Shown in pieces: positions 12,332 through 22,971 of a stretch of 64,000 nt of DNA. The DNA lies in NCBI RefSeq assembly GCF_000499845.2, contig NC_023759.2:49822172-49886171 (forward strand), given 5' to 3'. This stretch comes from Phaseolus vulgaris. Taxonomy: Eukaryota > Streptophyta > Magnoliopsida > Fabales > Fabaceae. Under the pieces are notes generated by a model. The model did not search any database and had not been told where the DNA came from. It saw only the letters and a list, made by a program, of their open reading frames with translations. The stretch's first letter is position 1; each line of letters opens with the position of its first letter. The position numbers and the translations under genes are program-made.

Positions 12332-15193
12332 ATGGAGAATCCAGCAAGCAATGTAACAATCACCAGTTATTGGGATCCGCATGCACATTGGGAAGTTTGT
12401 CTCCAAAAAGATAGATTTGTGGGGTCTTATGGCATTTTCATTGGGGATCGCCCATTCTCTTTTGTACTTCCTGTGACGTTGTTCCAACTCTTCACCTTCA
12501 ACTTAATCTCTAGAACCATCTACTTTCTTCTCAGGCCTATAAGAACACCCAGATTCATCTGCAACCTTCTGGTAAGCTTCAACAATTTCCCTTCCAAATG
12601 ATTTTTTTTTTTCTAGCAAGATATAATAAATCTAGCCCACACTAAAAAAGACTTGAAATTCAAAGATCAACCCGTCACCATAACACCATATCAGTAACTA
12701 TTAATTAAATATATGTATACCAGGGGTTGTAGGCACAGAGAATAAAAAACATGTTAAAGACCTTTAACCAGATTTAAGATCAAACTTTAACAACTCGTTC
12801 TATACCTTAAAATCTCGTTAATAATCCAAATATTACACAGAAATTTTAAGCTCTTGGAAACGTGTGTTAAACGTGCAGGGTGGGATTATTTTGGGCCCCA
12901 CATTTCTGGGACGCAACAAGGCGTATTGGAGAACTCTATTCCCAGAAAGACAATCAGCGGTGCTAGTGTTTTCAGCGTTAACAGGAACCCTATATTTCCT
13001 GTTCTTAGTGGCACTGAAAATGGACGTTCTGATGACTATTAGAGCCGCAAAAAGCACGTGGCGACTCGGAGTAATACCCCTCCTCGCTTCATTTGGAGTC
13101 ATCATTGCATTCTTACGCGTCTTCTATACCCGTCCAGAGTTATCTGCTACACAAGATTTCGTTGCAAGCCTCTCAATAACCGTTGCAATGGCCATCAGCA
13201 ACTTCCCCGTCATCTCTGATGCATTGATCGAACTCAATCTCATAGCCACAGAGCTCGGTCAGATCGCTCTCTCCTCCTCCATGATCAACGACATCATACT
13301 ATGGCTCCTCATCATTTTCCACAGCTTCGCCTACGAATCTGATCTCAAAATTACGATGAACCTGTTGGGAAACTGGTCCCTATTCATGTGTTTCATGTAT
13401 TTCGTGATGCGACCCACCATGAAGCTGATTTCAAGGATAACTCCGGTGGGGAAACCGGTGAACGAGGTGTACGTTGTGTTCATTCTTCTGATGGTACTGG
13501 TGATGTCGGCTGTGGGAGACATGATGGGAGTATCGTGTCTGATGGGGCCACTGGTTTTGGGGTTGGTGATACCGAGTGGACCACCCTTGGGCACAACACT
13601 TGTGGAGAAGAGTGAGGTTCTGGTCGCCCATGTTCTGCTACCCTTCTTCTTCATGTACGTCGGAATGAAAACGGATTTGTCTGCGCTCAGGGACTGGCGC
13701 TTGTTTTTGACTCTGCAGAGTGTCTTCTTCGCCGGAGACTTGGCCAAGTTGTTGACGTGTATTTTGGTTTCTCTAATGTACAACATTAAGCCTAGATATG
13801 GCACTTTGCTTGGCCTCACCTTGAACATCAAGGGAATAACTCAACTCATAGGTTTTGTTAGACTCATGAAAGTCCAGGTATATTCATATTCTTGGAGTTG
13901 TAATGTGGTTGGAAAAAAAATGATATATCTGAATTTGTGTTTTGATGAGGTTTTTTGTAGGTGTTGGATAATGAAACATTCAGTCAACTGGTGTTCTGTG
14001 TGGCGCTTATCACCGCGATCGTTACACCATTGATTAACTTACTGTACAAGCATCGACCTCGAATCCTACAGACAGCAAACTTATACAAAGGCCATGTGAG
14101 AACCATCCAAAGCACTCCAAGAAACACAGAGTTTCGCATCATTTGTTGCGTCCACAACGAAGACAATGTTCGTGGCGTCACTGCTTTGATAGAGGTGTGC
14201 AGCCCCGTGCTAGAGAGCCCCATAGCCATTTACGCCGTACACCTCATCGAGCTTCTAGGAAAAAGCACACCCATTCTCATTCCCATAAACAATGGACTAA
14301 AATCTCTCTCCGTTAACTATCCCAACACCAACCACATCATGCGAGCCTTCCAAAACTACTCCAACAACTCAAGTGGACCCGTCACGGTTTGCCCCTACGT
14401 CAACGTGGCATCCTACAAGAGCATGCACGATGCCATCATTACCCTCGCAGAAGAAAAGATGGTGCCTTTCATCCTCATCCCCTTCCCCGAAAACGACAAC
14501 GTTAATCACGTGGGACACGTGGCAGCATCCATCCGCAAAATGACCGCGAGCTTTCAAGCGCATGTTCCGTGCACGTTGGGGATTCTGGTGGACAAGCACT
14601 CGCGGCTGGGCACGTTCAACAGCGACGTGGTTTTCAACGTGGCGGTGTTCTTCATAGGTGGGGCCGACGACAGGGAAGCGTTGGCGTTGGGGATGCGGAT
14701 GTTGGAGCGCGAGAAAACGAGGGTGTCGCTGTTCCGGTTCGTGGTGAACAACAGAGAGTACGGTAACAAAATTGTTCTGACGAAAGAGGAACGTGAAGAG
14801 GAAGAGGAGGATATGCTGATGGACGAGGGGTTGATCGATGAGTTCAAGGGCATGAAATATGGGAGTGGTAATGTTTCTTGGTACGAGATTTTCGTGGAGG
14901 ATGGGGTGGCGGTGTTGGACGCAGTGCATAGTTTGGAGGGAAACTATGACCTTGTGATGGTTGGAAGAAGGCACAACGATGGGTCTCTGGATTCAGAGGA
15001 AATGGCAACGTTCATAGAGAATGCTGCTGTGTTGGGAATATTGGGTGATATGCTCTCTTCAACGGAGTTTTGCATAGGGATGATTCCCGTTCTGGTGACA
15101 CAGTGTGGAGGGGTCAAGCTAACTAGCAGTAACAAGCTCGATAAAATATCTTCAACTAATTTATCTCTAAAGAGTTTTTCTGACACTAAATAA
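12332..15193 (+). CDS. CHX: Cation/H+ antiporter, CHX family (first tandem copy)
   Basis: Exons 12332-12571, 12879-13877 and 13961-15193 join in phase 0 and give 823 residues, the usual CHX size. CHX proteins are CPA2-type monovalent cation/proton exchangers of plasma or endomembranes, often K+-related and frequently expressed in pollen; the substrate cannot be read from sequence. The first half carries about 12 hydrophobic segments. The start of exon 2 (GGIILGPTFLGRN) is the conserved early transmembrane motif, and ATELGQIALSSSMINDIILW at about 205-222 contains the conserved Asn217-Asp218 pair expected at the ion site. Exon 3 encodes the long soluble C-terminal regulatory region (TLGILVDKH, FFIGGADDREALALG, LVMVGRRH). 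The start is the first ATG of the frame, just before the conserved HWEVCLQKD segment. It lies 2.1 kb upstream of a second CHX gene on the same strand. Confidence 0.93.
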
Positions 15194-15451
15194 GACTACA
15201 TTTTGGATTCCTGTGCATAAATTATTTTAGGCATTAGAATTAGCAACTCAATTTTTCTGCAAAACCCTAGATATGTATCTCATTCTTTTTTCTATTTAGC
15301 AGAAGGAATGTTTGTTTATATTTATAGGAGATTATATTTCAGCACCCCTCCTATGGTTTTCAACCTTTAAACACAGTAGTACTCACTGCTCATATTCGAT
15401 TGGAAAATAATCATCCATGCATTTTAGTAATATTTGAATTTAATAGCTATG

Positions 15452-15857
15452 AAGCACGACACGATATGGATACCAACATGAAAATACTTATAATTTCTAA
15501 AATGTAAGACACGAAGACACGGATTTATATATTATATAATTTTGAATTATATAAATTGAAAATAAATATTTATGTGCAAAAGTATGTTTCATATTCTTTT
15601 GGAAGCAGAAAGATATTTTTCATTACTGGTTCAACAGAATTTGTTCCTTATTTTTATAATCATAATAAAAATTTATACAATAAATTTGAGTTTTTAGAAA
15701 ATTATTGTATTTATACATTTTAAAATTGTGTTAGAACCGTGTTAGAATTTTAAAAAATCCAACAAATATTTTTTGAATTGAACACTTCATCGATAAGTGT
15801 CATACGAGTGTCGATACCGATACGTGTGTCCGACACGGATACACCTATTTAAGAGAA
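15452..15857 (+). repeat. Dispersed 0.4-kb repeat, copy B (3' of the first CHX gene)
   Basis: Same orientation and colinear with 11355-11775, so the two copies bracket the first CHX gene as direct repeats about 4.1 kb apart. The end of this copy is the clearer one (GTGTGTCCGACACGGATACAC). No third copy is seen after the second CHX gene. Confidence 0.8.
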
Positions 15858-16395
15858 GTAGCCTCATATTAATAATTAATAATTATATATACGTAAACAT
15901 TGTATTTTTAAATTGATATTTTTATTAGTGTATACATCATTAAGAAGTTGTATTTTTGCATATTGAACCTTGAAAGAGTCTTAATACTATATTTTTTTTA
16001 AAAAAATGAGAAACTTGAATAGAGATTTTATTAAAAGAGGATATAAAATGAATAAAATAAACAGTAGAAAAACGATGTTAAAAATAATTAATATAATTAC
16101 CAACTGCTTTTCTTTCATTATTTTTTTTAATTGTTGTTTTGCATAATCATTAATATATCTTGAGATAGAAATGAGAAAAGAAAGGGCTTTTTCTTTTGAA
16201 GAAATTTATCTATAATCCGGCCTCTTTACCTTAGAGTTTATTGAATGAATGAATCTGAAACACTAGAAACAGAGAATATATGAAAGAAGTACAAACAGGA
16301 AAAAAGCATAACAACTTAACAGAAAGAATAAAAGCCCATAAAGCCCAAATGATCGGCCTACAAGCCCATAACAACAAAACTAAAAGGTTATCAAA

Positions 16396-16505
16396 ATTTT
16401 ATCAAAAATATTTTTATTATTATAATAGATTGTCAAAATATTTTTATTATAATAGGTTCTGAAGTAGATCAATTTTTTTATTATTATAATAGGTTTTCAA
16501 AGTAA
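16396..16505. repeat. Short degenerate tandem repeat
   Basis: Three imperfect units built on TTTTTATTATTATAATAG followed by a variable tail lie in a row: near 16408, near 16438 (with one ATT fewer) and near 16472. A simple slippage product. Confidence 0.6.
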
Positions 16506-17278
16506 ATGTAAATGTGATTTACTTTCTCAGTGTCAAATAATATTTTCCAAATAATAGTATAAGATATTTATGTTACATGTAATTAGATATTTATAAGTCA
16601 CAAATAAGGAAATATCATATCAATCAAACATTTATTTTTGAGAAATTACAAGACTAAATTTTAATGCTTGGATTTTCATATTTTAATTTATATTTTGTCA
16701 CCAAAATAATTCTCCAATAATAAGTCAGTTAATGATCAGTTAATTCTCCATTAACCATTAGCTGTTTACCGTGTGCCTTAGCTCTGTGACAGCACAACTT
16801 TCTTTACACGCCGAAATGCCATGAAACTCTTTTTTGACTAAACTGGTCAAGAAAAAAAAAAGTCTCTTGACTAAAGTTATATGCATGATAAATTTTTGAA
16901 AAAATATATTTTAAAATCCTTTTAAAAAAATTAACAACCATTCTAATAATATAATAACACATATTAATATTTAAGTTAAAAAATAAAAATATAATTAAAA
17001 TACTAAAGTTTTTTTTTTATATTAAAGTAATTGAATGTGAAATGATTGTCTGTAATAACTAACACCATACCCGCAGCTCATAGTTCCCTAGATTTTCCAA
17101 GTCAATGTCTAAATATAAGTGTTTCATCTGCCAATCTAATTACAACATTTCAAAAGTTTATATATATGTTTTTCTCCTCTCTCTAATCTGCATCTCACGT
17201 GTTTGCGAAAACGCAAACACATGAGAAAAAAACCCTTTGTTTTTCTTGTCAACCAATTGGTTGGTAAACATAAATACA

Positions 17279-20212
17279 ATGAAGGACAGTTCCATAACCA
17301 CTGTGTATAATGACAGTAGAGCTGGTCATTTGGTGGTTTGTGTGAAGAATGATAGAACTGTAGGCTCTTTTGGCGTGTGGATTGGCGATAATCCATTGGA
17401 TTTTGTGATTCCTATCACATTGTGTCAACTCATCGTACATGTTTTACTCTCAAAAGCGTTGCATTATGTCCTCAAGACAATTCATATACCCAAATTCATC
17501 TGCTCTATCGTCGTAAGTTTCTCCTACTTTTCTTTGCTAAATTTTAGTTACTGCTCATCAATGTTCATTCAAATAAATTATACATTCATGCGTGAGTTCA
17601 AATGCCACCTTTAACCCTGAATATATATGGAAAATGATAGTTTCACCAACTTAGAATTGTATAAATTTTTTGATGTAATAGGTTTAGAAATAAATAAAAG
17701 GTAAGTTTAGAATTAAATGATATAAAAATATAATGTACATGCATGCATGATGTTTGCGTGGTGGATTGATAGAGATTGACAAGAAAAAAAGTTTACAGGC
17801 GGGAGTTTTGTTGGGGCCAACATTCTTGGGGCGCAATGAAGCATTACTGGGGGCTTTGTTCCCGCTAAGACAAGCTTTGGTTATGAACACGTTGTCCAAA
17901 ATAGGGACAGTTTATTGTGTGTTCCTCACAAGTCTGAAAATGGATGTAACGACAACATTAAAAGCAGCGAAACGATGTTGGCGATTCGGCGTGTTTCCCT
18001 TCTTCGCTTCCTTCTTTGTCACAGCGACCCTGTTCTCTCTGTATTCGCCCCATGCCGCTGACACAGACAAAAGTGAAATGTCGATATACAGCTTCCCCAA
18101 CGTCTTCACCTTGAGCAGTTTCGCTGTCATCTCAGACACCCTCATGGAACTCAACCTAGTGGCCACGGAATTGGGGCAAATCGCTTTGTCTTCGGCCATG
18201 ATCACCGAGATACTGCAATGGCTTACGATGGAGCTCCAGTTCAACACAGACATGAGCATAGAAGTTATACTTGTGTTCTTGGCAGGTGCATGCGTGTTCG
18301 GTGTGTTGTGTGTTGTTATTGTGAGACCACTGGTGAACGTTGCTGTTGAAAAAACTCTACCCGGGAAGCCAATGAAGGAAGCGTACGTTGTGATGCTTCT
18401 TCTGGGGCCACTTATTATGTCAGCTATTAGTGACAGCTTGGGGGTATTCTTCATTATGGGACCTCTTTTCTATGGTTTTATTCTGCCCAATGGACCCCCA
18501 GTGGCTACAACGATTATAGAGAGGAGTGAATTGATAGTCTCTGAGTTTTTTATGCCTTTCTTCTACATGTTTATTGGAAAAGGAACAGATTTGACTGGAA
18601 TTCATGACCATTGGGAGGTGGTTCTAACAGTTTTGGCAATCTTGATTTTGGGATGCGTGGTCAAGGTGGTTGCATGTGCACTTATTTCTCCCTCCTACAA
18701 AATTAAGCCCAAACATGGCGTCGTGCTTGGCCTCATATTGAACGTCAAGGGTATAGTGGAACTCATCTTTTTCAATAGAATGAACAAACTCGGGGTAATA
18801 TATTTTCTCTTCTTCTTATTGCCTTCAGTTTACTTCTTTTTTATCAGCAAGAGTCCATGAGTATCTAAATTACTTAATCCCAAAAGATCAATGCAACCTA
18901 AAACCTGACTAGTGTTATGTTACTAAAACTGACTCAGATCATGAATACAATAGATAATCCTTTATATATCTAACAGGAACTTCTTAAAGGCAATGAACAT
19001 TAGCAGGATAAATGTAATGCATGAGGTTGGTTTTTGCAGGTAATTGATACAGAAGTATACAGTGTGGCGGTGATATATGTGGTGTTAATCACATCACTTT
19101 GCGTACCCTCGATCAAATTATTGTACAGGCACTGTCGCGTAAAGTCAAGCGTACAAGAAGGGCGTGTGAGAACAATCCAAAACATCAAACCAAACACAGA
19201 CTTCAAAATCGTTTCGTGCCTCCACACGGATCAACACGTGCACAGCATGATTGCCCTAACAGAGGCATGCAACCCAACCACAGAAAGCCCCATCTACCTC
19301 CACGTCATCCATCTCATCGAGCTCTCCGGAAAAAGCACACCCATTCTTCTTCCCATGAACAAGAACAACAGAAAATCTTTGTCCGTCAACTACCCCAACA
19401 CCAACCGCATTTTGCGTGCATACGAGAACTACTCCGAAAACTCAAGTGGTCCTGTGAATGTTCTTTCCTACGTCAACGTTGCCCCGTACAAAAGCATGCA
19501 CGAAGCGGTTTGCAACCTCGCGGAAGATAACTCGGTGCATCTCCTCGTTATTCCGTTTCACGAAAATGATCAGAGTCTAGGAAGCCACGTGACCAGCACG
19601 TTCCGCGAGCTCAACGCAAATTTTGCTGCTAACTCGAAGGGCACGTTGGGGATTCTTGTGGATAGATTCTCGGTGCTGAGTACGAGTATCTCCGAGTTTT
19701 CCTTTCATGTGGGTATCTTCTTCATCGGTGGAAAAGACGATAGAGAAGCATTGGCGTTGGGAATTCGAATGGTGGAACGCGGCAACACGCGCGCGACCTT
19801 GTTCCGGTTTGTGATATATGGAGGTGTGGAAGACGAAGAGGATATGTTGGAGAAGACATTGGACGAGAGTTTAATAGATGAGTTTGTGGCGAAGAAGGAT
19901 TATGGTAGTGATGTGGATAACGTTGTTTACAACGAGGTTGTGGTGGAAGATTCCATAAAAGTGTTGGAAGGTATTAGGGAAATAGAGAAGGAGTATGACC
20001 TAGTGATGGTGGGGAAGAGACATAGCATGGGGGATTTCAGGGAAGAAGAAATGTCAGTTTTGATGGATAATTGGGATGAGTTGGGAATTTTGGGGGATAT
20101 GTTAGCATCGAATGAGTTTTGTGAAGGAAAAACTCCTGTGTTGGTGATGCAATGCGGTGAGAAGAAGGTAAAACAATTACAAAAGCTAGGCCCTCATCAC
20201 TTCTTCACTTAG
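17279..20212 (+). CDS. CHX: Cation/H+ antiporter, CHX family (second tandem copy)
   Basis: Exons 17279-17512, 17799-18794 and 19040-20212 give 800 residues with the same intron positions and phases as the upstream CHX gene, showing an old tandem duplication. Hydrophobic segments fill the first half: exon 2 opens AGVLLGPTFLGRNEALLGAL, and NLVATELGQIALSSAMITEI follows at about 197-216. Where the first copy and most relatives have Asn-Asp, this one has Thr214-Glu215, so the ion-site pair is changed although an acidic residue remains. The C-terminal soluble domain is complete (TLGILVDRF, FFIGGKDDREALALG, LVMVGKRH). An in-frame ATG at 17237 would add 14 residues; I prefer 17279 because the extension has no counterpart in the first copy. 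A membrane exchanger role is inferred from the family; the ion is unknown. Confidence 0.92.
17664..17730 (-). repeat. Copy of a small dispersed repeat (intron 1 of second CHX gene)
   Basis: Read on the minus strand this segment (TATATCATTTAATTCTAAAC..) matches plus-strand segments at about 22031-22110 and 22403-22475 (TATATCATTTAATTAYAAAT..TATTTCTAAA..). All are probably fragments of one miniature element; ends not resolved. Confidence 0.45.
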
Positions 20213-20883
20213 ATAAATCTTTCACAAATGATACTTTGATAACATGAGAGATGAGAATTGTATACAAATTTTTGATTTTTTGATGTTTTGATGTTTTAAA
20301 TATAAATATATATAATTGCAATGTGGTGGTGTAAAAAAATAATTTTTCAATATATTATTATCCTAAATCTTTCTTTGTTTGCAATTTTCTTTCTCATGGT
20401 TTCAGACAGATAATTCAACCATACAAGGACTTTCTATCTCTATCCTTTCCTCTTTCCTATCTCCTGTAAATTATATAGTGTCGATTTTAAAAATAACGTT
20501 TAGATATTTGATTATTTTTTTAATGATGAATTTTGAATAGTGAATTTTGTTTATGTAATTTAACAAAGCAAATCAAAATTCAAATAAATTATGGTAAGTA
20601 TGTTAAATTGTATATTTTTTTTCCTAAAATAATGGTTAAGGGTAAATAATATTTTAAAACGTAAAAGAATTGAAATAATCATTACAATGAAGAATATTAT
20701 GCATATTAAAATGATTTATTTCATTAATTAAAATTATTGATGTAATTTATTGAATTTAAAAATTAATTTAACACATGTATGTATTTATTGTTTTGCTATG
20801 TAAATTAAAAATGAAACAAAAAATTAAGATAAGTTGTAGTACAATGTAAATTAATTAACTCAAGATTGAAGGAAAGTAAAATG

Positions 20884-20927
<44 letters not shown>

Positions 20928-22971
20928 CTTCATTGTTTATATAGATCATTATTAAAATTATATAATTAATCTAGTCTAAACCCAATTTTTTAAGAAAATA
21001 TTCAAAATTTATCATCTAAAAAACAACTATGTACATCTTAAAAATAATTAAATACCTAATTTTTAAATAATAATACTATTATACTTAAAATATATAAAAA
21101 AAATATAAGTTTTAACTAATAATATATATATTTATTAATAATTAATTTACTCAAAAAATATTAAAAAAATAGTCATTAAAATGATGACTTCTTAAAAAAG
21201 ACATGGTAATTATTGAAATAACGACTCCTTGTATTAAAATGGTTATAATTTACTTAAAAATTCGTAATTTTTAAAAATTTTACCCCAAGTCAATAAATTG
21301 GTGCTAAAATGTTATTATTTTTCATAACAAGAAAAAATGTGATGTAAATGAATTTATTTTAGGGATATGAATGTTTATTCATTTCATATTAAACTTCAAA
21401 TTATGATATGTAGTTTTTCTTTTAAAAAAATTCCTTTTAACAATTTTTTAAGGCTTAATAACTCCTTGTTATACATTATTACTGTGCACCAGATTGGATT
21501 GTAATGTTTGTGATGTACAGTGAACTGCTTGCCATTATATATTCCTTTTGACCTTAGGAAGATCCATAACACTCCAACCATCATATTAAACATCAAAATG
21601 AAGAATGTTTGGCAACACAACCTATATAATTTCATTCCTAGTTTCTTGTTTCAACACTTAGAAAACACAGCTTCATATTTGTAACAAAACGGGCTAAAGG
21701 CCCAAAGCAAAATCAACACCTGATGGACCCTTGTCAGCCCGAGTTCACATAAAAACGAGGAACCAGGATTGGTTCACAAATATCATATGTATTACCATCA
21801 TTTAATAATCGTACATATTATTATTTTATTTTAAGATTTTATTTATTCTTATTATTTAAACATATTTTTTTATTATTAAAAGGTATTGTGAAAAAAAAGT
21901 GAGTGTAAGTTGATAATTTGCCAAAAAATAACTAAAGAGAAAAATAAAAAGGATGACCGTCTTTCTTGTTTCACTCTATATACTAGTTTAGGCACGTTAT
22001 TAAAGATAATGATATATTAATAATTTACATTTTTTATATCATTTAATTATAAATTTACCTCTTTTATTATATATTTTTATATTTAAATTTATTGCATCAA
22101 GATTTGTGTATAACTTATCAATCCATCATTTTCCGTTGTTAAAAGTGTGAACATGAAAGAGAATTAAAAGAGAAAAAAATTTGTTGACACTGTAACATTA
22201 AATAACATACTTTTGACACTACATATAATAATATTTTTAAAATAAAAAATAAAATATTAATTTATTAAAGTGTGAAATGTATGTTTTTATTGTGGAGAAT
22301 CAACACCTTTATGCGAGAGTATATGTTTTTAGGACAATATACATGGACAACTCTAATTTTTTATACAACCACGTTACAACTCTCAATACTATTATTTTAA
22401 TACTTTTTATATCATTTAATTACAAATTTATCTTTTATTATATATATTTATTTCTAAATCTATCACATTATATACCATTTCAAAAGTTGTTAACGGATCA
22501 TTTCCATGTTTTTATCCGAGAGTATATGTTGACATTGATGAGAGCTTTTAATGACTGATACACTATACTGTGTTAGTTGATGTGAACATTTATGAGTTTA
22601 GTCATTAAAATTTCAATAGCTGGGTAGCTTTTTTAAACTGAGTAGTTTCAATAAAGAGCAAAAGGCAAAGACTTGTAACAAAAAAAATTCCAGAGCTTAT
22701 ATTATCTTCAAAACTAGCAATCTGGTTGTAACATGAAGTATTGACTAGCGGGGCCTGTGACTATTCAGATGCTATATGCGTTGAAACCGCATCACCACCA
22801 TCTCTCCCCCTAAGTTCCAACCCAAAAGAACGTTCCATAAATGCAAAACAAAGTAATGAAAACAAAACAAAAAAAGCCTCCCCAAATGCAGGGAAACATT
22901 ATCCAAACTTTGAAAGTAACAAAAACTGGTATCACTCGGTTCTTTAACAGATGATTATTTTGAAAATGATC
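20213..22971. other. Intergenic between second CHX gene and laccase
   Basis: Very AT-rich. It contains an (AT)n run at 20886-20934, two copies of a small dispersed repeat (about 22031-22110 and 22403-22475), and near 22740-22971 the presumed laccase 3' UTR. The frame at 21396-21635 (minus) has no coding character I can defend. Confidence 0.55.
20886..20934. repeat. (AT)n microsatellite
   Basis: An uninterrupted TA dinucleotide run of about 49 bases. Confidence 0.95.

Larger units (their letters stand above)
15194..17278. other. Intergenic between the tandem CHX genes
   Basis: AT-rich spacer holding the 3' region of the first CHX gene, dispersed repeat copy B (15452-15857), a short reiterated ATTTTTATTATAATAG-type segment (16396-16505), and the promoter and leader of the second CHX gene. 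No gene is seen. Confidence 0.6.

Noticed and set aside
14369..14974. 201-codon minus frame
   Set aside because: Antisense to CHX exon 3 and without family resemblance; a shadow of the real exon.
17237..17278. Upstream ATG for the second CHX gene
   Set aside because: The 14 added residues have no counterpart in the paralogous first copy.
20886..20934. Regular AT repeats here and at 52506-52551 as a CRISPR or regulatory array
   Set aside because: They are plain dinucleotide microsatellites, with no spacers, in a plant genome.
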